Positions 1 to 5,672 are shown, counted from the first letter of the stretch. The stretch: 5,672 bases of DNA from Rikenellaceae bacterium (GCA_012800665.1 JAAZIW010000027.1:1-5672), one strand, 5' to 3'. Made by a program: numbers and translations. The notes: generated by a model from the letters alone, not told the origin.

Positions 1-1924
1 AAGAAAGATATTCCGGCATCTTATCATCATAGATGAAGCGGTTGTAATAGTTTTTCAGGACGAAATGTCCGTTGATTCCCAATTTTCTTCCTTCCGGAGT
101 GTTGACATAGCAGTAGAATGTATCCGTGCTGCTGTCGCCTGCAATATAAACCTTCTGCTCGGGGGCGTGGATATCAAGATTGAGCATCATCTGGCGAAGT
201 TCTCTGAATTGTCTTTCGGAATAAATGCAGTCGTCAGCACGCCAATACATAGCCACGCCGGCAATCTGAGTCGAGGAAGGAACAGAAGGGGACAATTCCG
301 TAGTGATTCGCATTGCATAATGCCTCTGCCCGTCGCTTAACACATAGTAGTTGCGAAGTCCTTCACTGTCATAAATCAAGGTATGAGACTTGTCGCTTCC
401 GTCAGTACCGAATGTATATAGATATTTTATTGTAACAACCACGTGATCTATCCTAAAGAAGAATGTTGTACCCTGTGGAGAACTTTCCCAATCAATCAGT
501 TTTGTGTCATCCACCCAAATTTCGTCAACATTGGTCATCGGGACAATGACGTGTGAGCGCATATTTGTAGCATGGGGATTGTCAGTGCAGTTGCCTGCCT
601 GCATCCATACAATTTCATTGTTGTGCTGGGATCTTGCGTACGCATCCCTGAAGCAGGTCCAAACGTGAGTACTCGCACCCGGCAGGAATCCATACGGATC
701 ACCACGGCCTTCCATGTAATGCGCAAAATTGATGTTGCAGGGGTGATTTTCCGTACTTACGGCAATGGTGACGGCCTTTTCCGTGCCGTTGCCGGTATAA
801 TGGCTGCCGGCACTGGAAACGCTATAAAAACGATCAACATAGTTCAAGGCGTTCATTCTGAAATATGTCTTTCCGTCAGTATAAGCATCAGTTGCATCTC
901 CGAATATCCAGGCCGCCATTCTCGGGAACTGCCTGTTGATTTTCAAATACTTTTCCGAAATTTTCCAAGCAGCATACCGATTGTAGGCATACATGCTCTT
1001 CCCCATCAGCATTCCTCCCGCAAGTTGGTCAATTTGGCCACTGCTGAAGCCTCTATTATAGCATCTGGACATCGGCCCGGTTAGAACGGAAGCCTGATTG
1101 AAATAATTGGCGCACAGAATAGCCGACAGATACTCCCTCATTTTCAAGGCCTTCTCACGACTGGCAGCATTCTTCGTATAATTCGCCAAATAGCCTATAC
1201 ATTCTGCTTGAACTCCAGTATAAGTAGGGCTGTTGAACTCGTGGAAGCCATATTGTGTGGTCTGCGTATAGAGGCGATCCAACAAGTCATATCCGGCCTG
1301 AGCAATTTGAGAAGTTGTCAGGGAATATGAATCTCCCCAGGTACGCCCGGAGTCAAGGTTCTCACCAAGAGCTATCAGGTTCCAAGCCCTCATTACGAAG
1401 ATATTGGTATAGGTTACTGCCACATTGTCATGTTCCCAGCAAGCATACAAAGCCTTGTCAATAAAATCATCGAACAAAGCCTTTGTTTCAGCGCTCCATG
1501 AATTATAAAACTCAATCAGAGCTAAAGTGCTCAATTCCAGGCCAAACTCAATATTATTACGATCAGAGTAGTCTAGCGATGCAGTAAGATACCTGGGAAT
1601 TTTACCAAGATCATTTCCGCTTTGGACCTGAACTGCAATTATTTTCTCAAGCGTTGTTTTCACATAACTGTCATTCCACCCTAAAGCGCAAGCCTCTATA
1701 ATAAAGTCGAAAAAATAAACAATGTCATACCCGTCCGGAGTGTAACACACTTTATCCCAGAGATCCGCCGCCCGTTCAGGGTCGGCAACAATGGTTTTAG
1801 TTGAAGCTATCTTTTCCTGAACATTCAATTGTCTATTATCGTCAGGAACTGATTCTTCGACCTTTCCGCACGATAAAAAGGATGACAGAAAAAAAGCAAA
1901 TGGTATTATTTTCAGTGTCTTCAT
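1..1924 (-). CDS. Large surface lipoprotein, predicted toroid plus beta-sandwich carbohydrate-active protein (3' end cut by window)
   Basis: The minus strand is open from the ATG at 1922-1924 to the window edge: 641 codons with no stop, so the C-terminus is missing. Residues 1-18 (MKTLKIIPFAFFLSSFLS) form a short lipoprotein signal peptide and C19 is the likely lipidated cysteine, although F at -3 is atypical. The following G-K-V-E-E resembles the Bacteroidota lipoprotein surface-export signal (C, then K, then acidic residues), which suggests exposure on the cell surface. Residues about 45-370 are helix-rich, with spaced aromatic residues and conserved-looking motifs HEFNSPTYTG (228-237) and GPMSRCYN (283-290). 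From about 370 onward the sequence is beta-rich (AVTIAVS, TTFFFRIDHVVVTIKYLY, HTLIYDS). Helical toroid followed by beta-sandwich is the plan of polysaccharide lyases of the heparinase/chondroitinase/alginate-lyase type. Assigning it to that broad class is inference; I do not recognise the exact family. No SusC/SusD or sulfatase partner is visible. The start is chosen because the signal peptide begins there. Confidence 0.85.
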   Translation of the reverse strand, partial: MKTLKIIPFAFFLSSFLSCGKVEESVPDDNRQLNVQEKIASTKTIVADPERAADLWDKVCYTPDGYDIVYFFDFIIEACALGWNDSYVKTTLEKIIAVQVQSGNDLGKIPRYLTASLDYSDRNNIEFGLELSTLALIEFYNSWSAETKALFDDFIDKALYACWEHDNVAVTYTNIFVMRAWNLIALGENLDSGRTWGDSYSLTTSQIAQAGYDLLDRLYTQTTQYGFHEFNSPTYTGVQAECIGYLANYTKNAASREKALKMREYLSAILCANYFNQASVLTGPMSRCYNRGFSSGQIDQLAGGMLMGKSMYAYNRYAAWKISEKYLKINRQFPRMAAWIFGDATDAYTDGKTYFRMNALNYVDRFYSVSSAGSHYTGNGTEKAVTIAVSTENHPCNINFAHYMEGRGDPYGFLPGASTHVWTCFRDAYARSQHNNEIVWMQAGNCTDNPHATNMRSHVIVPMTNVDEIWVDDTKLIDWESSPQGTTFFFRIDHVVVTIKYLYTFGTDGSDKSHTLIYDSEGLRNYYVLSDGQRHYAMRITTELSPSVPSSTQIAGVAMYWRADDCIYSERQFRELRQMMLNLDIHAPEQKVYIAGDSSTDTFYCYVNTPEGRKLGINGHFVLKNYYNRFIYDDKMPEYLS

Positions 1925-2227
1925 ATCAATTAAAGAACACACAGAAGATACATATCCCCCAATCTTCTCTTATAAAAAAGAAAGCAAAGCGTCATATTAA
2001 AACTCCTGTTTTAGGAGACTGCTATTTCAACACGGTCGCAAAATATACAACAATCAGCAAAAAAGTGTGATTTTCATGCAGTTTTTTGTGTAAAAAATGT
2101 GATTTTTGGGCTTATTTTCTTGCAAAAAATGTGATTTTTAAGCTGATTTTATGCTTTCTACGTGCCTACAAAAGAGGTTTCTGCAAGAGAAGCGCTGATA
2201 CATTTTACCGGATATTCTTTTTTTTAG
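1925..2227. other. AT-rich intergenic region upstream of the lipoprotein gene
   Basis: No convincing gene lies here; the short open frames are AT-rich and lack family features. It is the 5' region of the minus-strand lipoprotein gene. A small hairpin at 2003-2017 (CTCCT / AGGAG, five-base loop) is followed, read on the minus strand, by TTTTAAT, so it could be a weak leader attenuator, but the stem has only five pairs. On the minus strand, TATATTTTG at 2039-2047 is one base too long for the TAnnTTTG -7 box and is the best promoter candidate I find for the lipoprotein gene, with no clear -33 partner. Three 32-bp repeat units occupy 2059-2154 and are listed separately. Confidence 0.6.
2059..2154. 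repeat. Three tandem 32-bp repeat units with a palindromic core
   Basis: The units are 2059-2090, 2091-2122 and 2123-2154. The core AAAAAATGTGATTTTT is identical at 2092-2107 and 2124-2139; the first unit has AAAAAAGTGTGATTTT. The TGTGA pentamer begins at 2066, 2098 and 2130, exactly 32 bp apart each time. The core contains the dyad AAAAAT-GTG-ATTTTT. The rest of each unit is degenerate but shares GC followed by a T-rich run. The period is close to three helical turns, which fits protein binding on one DNA face. The array lies about 135 bp upstream of the lipoprotein start and about 70 bp upstream of the tRNA promoter, so either could be its target. Confidence 0.75.
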
Positions 2228-2235
2228 TATCTTTG
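2203..2235 (+). promoter_or_regulatory. Bacteroidota-type promoter for tRNA-Pro
   Basis: TATCTTTG at 2228-2235 matches the -7 consensus TAnnTTTG of the primary Bacteroidota sigma factor. TTTT at 2203-2206, 21 bp upstream, is a one-mismatch -33 box. Transcription would begin near 2240, giving a leader of about 50 bases before the tRNA. The leader starts with a G-rich run (GGGGCGGGGGG at 2246-2256). The same octamer stands ahead of the phosphopantetheinyl transferase gene. Confidence 0.55.
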
Positions 2236-2286
2236 CAGTCCCTTTGGGGCGGGGGGAAGTTTCCACTCCATTGCTTGAAGGTTTTT

Positions 2287-2359
<73 letters not shown>

Positions 2360-2368
2360 CAAAATAAT

Positions 2369-2400
2369 AAAGACCGGCTGAAAAATCAGTCGGTCTTTTT
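2369..2400 (+). terminator. Intrinsic terminator of tRNA-Pro
   Basis: AGACCGGCTGA (2371-2381) pairs with TCAGTCGGTCT (2386-2396), with one G-U pair and an AAAA loop, and a T run to 2400. The stem begins about a dozen bases after the tRNA 3' end. A-run and T-run flanks extend the stem, so it may also work weakly in the other direction. Confidence 0.9.
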
Positions 2401-2478
2401 GTTCGCTCCGGACACTTACGCCAGGCTTTTACCGTTCCTACATATTCCGAAAAACTCCACTAGTTTTGTTCGCTCCGG
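2397..2478. repeat. 15-bp direct repeat, copies at 2397-2411 and 2464-2478
   Basis: TTTTGTTCGCTCCGG occurs twice, 67 bp apart. Similarity continues weakly to the right of both copies (CACTTACGCCAGG against CACCCTTCCGCTAACC, with a short gap). The first copy begins inside the T run of the tRNA-Pro terminator. It could be a dispersed intergenic repeat or the scar of a small insertion next to a tRNA gene. Confidence 0.8.
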
Positions 2479-2495
2479 CACCCTTCCGCTAACCA

Positions 2496-2606
2496 AGCGT
2501 AAAATGTAAAGTGCTGATAATGAGGCAGATCTTTAAACAAGGTCAGCCAAATTTTCGGGTGTTCTTTCATGATTTCGCTGATAGTCAGCGAGTTCCATTT
2601 TACGCT
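2496..2606. repeat. 11-bp inverted repeat enclosing a hairpin
   Basis: AGCGTAAAATG (2496-2506) is the exact reverse complement of CATTTTACGCT (2596-2606). Beyond a 7-base insertion on the right, CCAA (2493-2496) can also pair with a TTGG. Just inside the right arm is a perfect 7-bp stem, TCGCTGA-TAG-TCAGCGA (2575-2591). The layout could be a folded RNA or a miniature mobile element of about 110-120 bp; nothing in the sequence decides between them. Confidence 0.6.
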
Positions 2607-2726
2607 CGCTGTCTTGGCCCGGAAAAACAGCCGAAAAAGCAACTGGAAAGGCAGCTAAAAAAACAGCCGAAAAGGTAAATTATTATGGAGCTAAATGCTA
2701 TCGAGCACTGCAGCGCACTCAAGGAA

Positions 2727-2747
2727 AAAAGCCACGGGAGCGCTTTT
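2727..2747 (-). terminator. Possible terminator downstream of mdh
   Basis: Read on the minus strand, AAAAGC and GCTTTT form a six-pair stem around a nine-base loop, with the T run extending past the stem. It lies about 75 bases beyond the mdh stop codon. The stem is short and AT-rich, so it is a weak candidate, but it is the best one I see for mdh. Confidence 0.25.
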
Positions 2748-2770
2748 CGGGAATGCCTCTCGATACTCTG

Positions 2771-2828
2771 AAAATCAGGAAAAGCTAACCAAAATCAGGA
2801 AAAGCCCCTTTTACAGATTTTTACAGAT
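2771..2828. repeat. Short tandem duplications at the 3' end of mdh
   Basis: AAAATCAGGAAAAGC occurs at 2771-2785 and 2791-2805, a 20-bp tandem period. Immediately next to it TTTTACAGAT is duplicated end to end (2809-2818 and 2819-2828). The second duplication spans the mdh stop codon, so a second in-line copy of the stop context follows the real one. Confidence 0.8.
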
Positions 2829-3807
2829 TCGGATTCAGCTTGCCCCAATCTTCCATGGCGGGGATGATGCCGAGAGAAATAATCTCGTCGCGCATCTTGC
2901 AAAGATGCTCATAGGAGGCTTTGAGGGCTGCCATCTCTTCGGGAGTGCCTGCCGGTTGGGTGATATGAATGCCGGTTTTATCCAATTTGCCGGGCATGGC
3001 CATCACCACCTTTGCAAACTCTTCGCTTTTTACATATGAGCCGCAAGGCAGAGAAAAGACTTCACCGCCCATGGCTGCCTCAATCATGCGGACTGAATGA
3101 TAAGCCGGACTCTGGAAAGAGCTGCGGCCGCGAAGACGTATAATGTTGGAGCCTCCCTGAACGGTATTTTGATATATTTCTTCCCATTGCTTGTCGCTGA
3201 GTTTATAGTCTGCGACAGGCTTGCCGTCTACTAAAACCCGGCTGGCAAATGCCGCCATGGCCTCGCCGTGACCGCCATAGGTATAGGCGTTGGTTACTTT
3301 ATGCTGGGGAACACCGCAAGCAGCTGCAATGGCAGTCTGCAGGCGCGTGGAGTCAAGGGCGGCAAGAGTGGTCACTTGTTCGGGCTTGAGACCGGAATGG
3401 AGAAGCACCACAAGACCGGTGATGTCGGCGGGATTGAAGATTACAACTACATGCTTTACATCGGGGCAATACTTGCGTACATGCCGGCCGAATTCTTCTG
3501 CGATTGCACAGTTGCCTTTAAGGAGGTCCTCACGAGTCATGCCTTCCTTGCGGGGAGCCCCTCCGGAAGAAATGATGTACTTAGCATCCTTGAAAGCTTC
3601 GGCAGGGTCGGTGGTGGCGGTAATGTTCGCCTTTGGGAAAGCGCAGTGGTCCAGTTCTGCAAGAACGCCCTTGAGCCCCGGTTCATATATATCATACAAG
3701 CAGAGGTTAGGAGTCAGGCCAAGCATCATAGCGCTTTGAGCCATATTGGAGCCAATCATGCCGGCCGCTCCGACTATGACAAGCTTTTCTTCTGTTAGAT
3801 ATTTCAT
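2821..3807 (-). CDS. mdh: Malate dehydrogenase
   Basis: This cytosolic enzyme of 328 residues converts malate and NAD+ to oxaloacetate and NADH, reversibly. In anaerobic Bacteroidales it usually works in the reductive direction, on the route to fumarate and succinate. Visible motifs are the Rossmann loop VGAAGMIGS (12-20), the cofactor-ribose aspartate D39 in LYDIYE, the mobile loop GAPRKEGMTRED (83-94) with substrate arginines R86 and R92, N125 in NPAD, the D152/R155 pair in LDSTRLQ, and the catalytic H180 in YGGHGE. Length suits the LDH/MDH superfamily. I chose the ATG at 3805-3807 over one 22 codons upstream: the extra residues match nothing in the family, and the likely -7 box (3852-3859) lies inside that extension. 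Annotation as MDH and not lactate dehydrogenase rests on the loop R86 and overall likeness to Bacteroides MDH. Confidence 0.95.
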   Translation of the reverse strand: MKYLTEEKLVIVGAAGMIGSNMAQSAMMLGLTPNLCLYDIYEPGLKGVLAELDHCAFPKANITATTDPAEAFKDAKYIISSGGAPRKEGMTREDLLKGNCAIAEEFGRHVRKYCPDVKHVVVIFNPADITGLVVLLHSGLKPEQVTTLAALDSTRLQTAIAAACGVPQHKVTNAYTYGGHGEAMAAFASRVLVDGKPVADYKLSDKQWEEIYQNTVQGGSNIIRLRGRSSFQSPAYHSVRMIEAAMGGEVFSLPCGSYVKSEEFAKVVMAMPGKLDKTGIHITQPAGTPEEMAALKASYEHLCKMRDEIISLGIIPAMEDWGKLNPNL

Positions 3808-3851
3808 TCTAAAATTGTAAGATTGAGTTATAGAATACTGATTTGAGTCTT

Positions 3852-3886
3852 CAAAGTTAGTAATTATTTGCAAATATTTTTAACTT
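3852..3886 (-). promoter_or_regulatory. mdh promoter with overlapping palindrome
   Basis: On the minus strand TAACTTTG (3859 to 3852) fits the TAnnTTTG -7 box; the start point would be near 3845, with a leader of about 40 bases. No good -33 TTTG is found at the usual 19-21 bp spacing. In its place is a perfect 12-bp palindrome, TATTTGCAAATA (3865-3876), flanked by the near-symmetrical arms AAGTTA (3854-3859) and TAACTT (3881-3886). A weak -33 box plus a dyad in the spacer suggests control by a DNA-binding regulator; this is inference. Confidence 0.45.
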
Positions 3887-3948
3887 GGCAAAGTGTCAAA
3901 CTTCCGAATCAACAATTTTTGCTCCCAATCCAAAAGTTTTCAGCGTAA

Positions 3949-3980
3949 TTTTCAGGATATTAAAAAAAACATTATCTTTG
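3949..3980 (+). promoter_or_regulatory. Promoter of the phosphopantetheinyl transferase gene
   Basis: TATCTTTG at 3973-3980 matches TAnnTTTG exactly. TTTT at 3949-3952, 20 bp upstream, is a one-mismatch -33 box. The predicted start point, near 3986, leaves a leader of only about 14 bases before the ATG at 4000, with no Shine-Dalgarno sequence, as is common in Bacteroidota. Confidence 0.55.
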
Positions 3981-3999
3981 AGGCGTCAAAAAATCCTTT

Positions 4000-4656
4000 A
4001 TGGCACTTTTATTAACAAAAGAACTTGATGATGATGGCCACGCGCGATTAGGAGTGTGGCACATTACCGAATCAGAGGACGAACTCAGGTCCCTCTCAAG
4101 CATCCCCTCCGACGAATTAGAGGAAATCTCCTTCATCAAAAGCGAATCTCTCCGCAAACAAAAACTCGCAGTGCGCGCTATTCTCAGCAATATGTTTGAA
4201 GAGAAGGTGTATCTTTCCCATCATGACAACGGAAAGCCGTACATCGAAAACAACGCCGTCAATATAAGCATCTCTCATACCGATAAATATGTGGCTGTGA
4301 TTATTGACGACAGGGACGATGTGGGTATAGACTGCGAAAGCATGGACAGAGACTTCTCGGCTGTAGAAAGCAAAGCTTTGAGCGAAGAAGAGATGGAAGA
4401 GATAGAAGACCTCGAGCAGGATCGCCGCAACGAACAGCTGGCAATCTATTGGTGCGCCAAAGAAGCCGTTTATAAAAAGGTTTCACAATACGGCGTGGAT
4501 TTTACCGAGCAGATAGAGATAGAGTCTTTCCGGCCGAGAGGAGAAGGTGAGCTTGAAGCAACTTTTATCCACAAAGACGGCTATGAAGAAGACTTCAGCT
4601 TAGAGTATATGACCTTTGACAGGCATGTACTTGTGTGGACAAACAACAAAGAGTAA
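4000..4656 (+). CDS. 4'-phosphopantetheinyl transferase, Sfp-type
   Basis: This 218-residue protein transfers the 4'-phosphopantetheine arm of coenzyme A to a serine of acyl or peptidyl carrier proteins, converting apo to holo form. Visible family motifs, in order, are RKQKLAVR (52-59), NGKPYI (77-82), ISISHT (89-94) with the CoA-contacting histidine, GIDCE (109-113) with the magnesium ligands D111 and E113, and WCAKEAVYKK (151-160) with K154, E155 and K159. The length and two-half layout are those of Sfp-type monomers, not the shorter AcpS trimer type. The C-terminal 50 residues are divergent. No polyketide or peptide synthetase lies nearby, so the likely substrate is the fatty-acid carrier protein or a distant cluster; this is inference. 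The gene has its own promoter, is divergent from mdh, and ends 8 bp before the stop of the converging LytM gene. Confidence 0.92.
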   Translation: MALLLTKELDDDGHARLGVWHITESEDELRSLSSIPSDELEEISFIKSESLRKQKLAVRAILSNMFEEKVYLSHHDNGKPYIENNAVNISISHTDKYVAVIIDDRDDVGIDCESMDRDFSAVESKALSEEEMEEIEDLEQDRRNEQLAIYWCAKEAVYKKVSQYGVDFTEQIEIESFRPRGEGELEATFIHKDGYEEDFSLEYMTFDRHVLVWTNNKE

Positions 4657-4664
4657 TATCTTTA

Positions 4665-5672
4665 CTACTTGAGCCAATTCTCCGGATTTCTCGGAGTCTT
4701 CCCTTCCCAGAGCTCAAAATGTAATTGTGTTTCTCCGGAAATAGTATCTACCAGGCCAATGACTTGGCCCGTTTTTACTTTATCCCCTGCCTTTACCGAC
4801 ACATTCGCTAATTTGCAGTAAAATGTAAAATAGCCGCCATGCTGAAGCAGAACGCATTGGTTATAGCCGGGCATTACAATCACCTGACATACCTTTCCCT
4901 CGAAAACCGACTTCACGGCAGTATTGGGGCTGAGCGCTATATTTATGCCGTTATTGAAAGGCAGTCTTACATTTTTATAGACAGGATGATAGCGGTATCC
5001 GAATGAATCTATAACAGGACCATCCGCCGGCCAAGGCAGTTTGCCCTGATTCTTTGCAAATTCCGCATCCAATTTGGTATCTATTACCGTCTTGGTCCCG
5101 GTGGAAGTCTTCGAAGCCTTTTCCACCATACGCCTCATTTCACGGTCAAGGGCCTCCTTTTCTTTCTGCTTTGCCGCAAGCTGCTTCCTGTATTGCTTTT
5201 CGTTTTTGCTTAGCTGCGACACAAGCCTCTTTGACTCGCTTTCTTCTTTGCTCAGTTTTTTCAGCTCGGAAAGGCGGGTGTCGCGGACTTTTGCAGCATT
5301 TTTCCTAAGCGCCTCCGCCTCTGCCTTTTGAGCGGCAAGAACAGCTTGAGCCTCTTTGATTCTAGCAGCCTGAGTGCGCATCTGTGAGGACAAGCTGCGA
5401 AGATAACCGTAACGGCGCAAGCCCTGGCCAAGGTCTTCCGATGCAAGCAAATACATATACCAAATGCGAGAATCCCTGCTGCGGTAAGCTGTACGCACAA
5501 GGCGGCTGTAGCCGGCGGACATTGTATCCAACCGGGCTCCAAGCATGGCAATGGTATCTTGTTTTGCCTTTATCTGCTCGTTCAATAGCTTTATTTCCTT
5601 TTCGCTTTCAGCCACCAATTGCTTTCGAGAAACCATTTTGCGGCGGACAAGATTCAGAGAAGATTGAGCGGT
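4665..5672 (-). CDS. EnvC-like coiled-coil LytM protein with degenerate active site (5' end cut by window)
   Basis: The frame runs from the TAG at 4665-4667 to the right edge with no stop, giving 335 visible residues. The first visible residues (TAQSSLNLV) may lie near a signal-peptide cleavage site or in an earlier coiled coil, so the true start is outside; the ATG at 5634-5636 is internal. Numbering from that ATG, residues 1-40 and 85-175 are Lys/Glu/Ala/Gln-rich coiled coil, interrupted by a conserved-looking RTAYRSRDSRIWYMYLLAS stretch (48-66). Residues 200-323 are a LytM/M23 domain (LPWPADGPVIDSFGYRYHP onward). Of the zinc ligands, the usual HxxxD pair reads N228...N232, and the first His of the later H-x-H pair is replaced (TQLHFELW, 303-310); FYCKL stands where Y-x-H-L is usual. 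That suggests a non-catalytic periplasmic activator of cell-wall amidases, as EnvC is in division. The amidase partner is not in the window. Confidence 0.88.
   Translation of the reverse strand, partial: TAQSSLNLVRRKMVSRKQLVAESEKEIKLLNEQIKAKQDTIAMLGARLDTMSAGYSRLVRTAYRSRDSRIWYMYLLASEDLGQGLRRYGYLRSLSSQMRTQAARIKEAQAVLAAQKAEAEALRKNAAKVRDTRLSELKKLSKEESESKRLVSQLSKNEKQYRKQLAAKQKEKEALDREMRRMVEKASKTSTGTKTVIDTKLDAEFAKNQGKLPWPADGPVIDSFGYRYHPVYKNVRLPFNNGINIALSPNTAVKSVFEGKVCQVIVMPGYNQCVLLQHGGYFTFYCKLANVSVKAGDKVKTGQVIGLVDTISGETQLHFELWEGKTPRNPENWLK

Larger units (their letters stand above)
2401..2820. other. Repeat-rich, gene-poor spacer between tRNA-Pro and mdh
   Basis: No recognisable gene lies here. A minus-strand frame at 2460-2570 (ATG start, 36 residues, MKEHPKIWLTLFKDL onward, ending GCRSEQN) has protein-like composition but no known motif. 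The same frame is open upstream to a stop at 2655-2657, with only a TTG as an earlier start. The spacer contains the direct repeat TTTTGTTCGCTCCGG (2397-2411, 2464-2478), the direct repeat AAAAACAGCCGAAAA (2623-2637, 2659-2673), an inverted repeat with an internal hairpin (2496-2606) and a 20-bp tandem repeat (2771-2805). It looks like decayed or inserted sequence, not a compact intergenic spacer. Confidence 0.6.

Noticed and set aside
65..1464. Several plus-strand open frames of 69 to 170 codons.
   Set aside because: They lie antisense to the continuous lipoprotein frame and have no signal peptide or family motif; they are shadows of it.
2059..2154. CRISPR array.
   Set aside because: There are three units with no separate unique spacers, the repeats abut, and no cas gene is nearby. 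The period is that of a tandem repeat.
2585..2788. Plus-strand Lys/Ala-rich open frame (KTAEKATGKAAKKTAEKV) resembling a basic histone-like tail.
   Set aside because: No ATG, GTG or TTG start precedes the basic segment after the in-frame stop at 2582-2584, and the lysine richness follows from the AAAAACAGCCGAAAA direct repeats. A gene remnant cannot be excluded.
3268..3798. Plus-strand open frames of 149 and 176 codons inside mdh.
   Set aside because: They are antisense to a gene with all malate dehydrogenase motifs intact and are shadow frames.
4657..4664. Bidirectional terminator between the converging transferase and LytM genes.
   Set aside because: Only 8 bp separate the stops, and I find no GC-rich hairpin with a T run at the junction.

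Overview
The window looks like chromosomal DNA from a Bacteroidota species, probably order Bacteroidales. The evidence is consistent across features: -7 boxes of the form TAnnTTTG ahead of three transcription units, no Shine-Dalgarno sequences at the starts, a malate dehydrogenase of the Bacteroides type, an EnvC-like coiled-coil/LytM protein of the Bacteroidales type, and a lipoprotein whose residues after the lipidated cysteine (G-K-V-E-E) resemble a Bacteroidota surface-export signal.

Layout from left to right. (1) 1-1924, minus strand: most of a large secreted lipoprotein gene whose 3' end is cut off by the window. It reads as a helical, toroid-like N-terminal half followed by a beta-rich half, the general plan of polysaccharide lyases, but I cannot name the family. 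(2) 1925-2286: an AT-rich intergenic stretch holding three tandem 32-bp repeat units with an AAAAAATGTGATTTTT core, then a promoter. (3) 2287-2359, plus strand: tRNA-Pro(UGG), followed at once by a strong intrinsic terminator. (4) 2401-2820: a gene-poor, repeat-rich spacer with a 15-bp direct repeat, an 11-bp inverted repeat enclosing a hairpin, and several short duplications, one of which copies the mdh stop codon. (5) 2821-3807, minus strand: malate dehydrogenase. (6) 4000-4656, plus strand: an Sfp-type 4'-phosphopantetheinyl transferase, divergent from mdh across a 192-bp promoter region. (7) 4665-5672, minus strand: C-terminal part of an EnvC-like LytM (M23-fold) protein that converges on the transferase gene with 8 bp between stop codons; its N-terminus lies outside the window.

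The right half is core housekeeping: central carbon metabolism, activation of carrier proteins, and cell-wall or division control. These genes are single transcription units in alternating orientation, not an operon. The left half (lipoprotein, repeats, tRNA, scarred spacer) has a more accessory character. I see no phage, transposase, CRISPR or defence gene. The most unusual items are the exactly phased 32-bp repeats, the unassigned surface lipoprotein, and a LytM domain that has lost most of its metal ligands.
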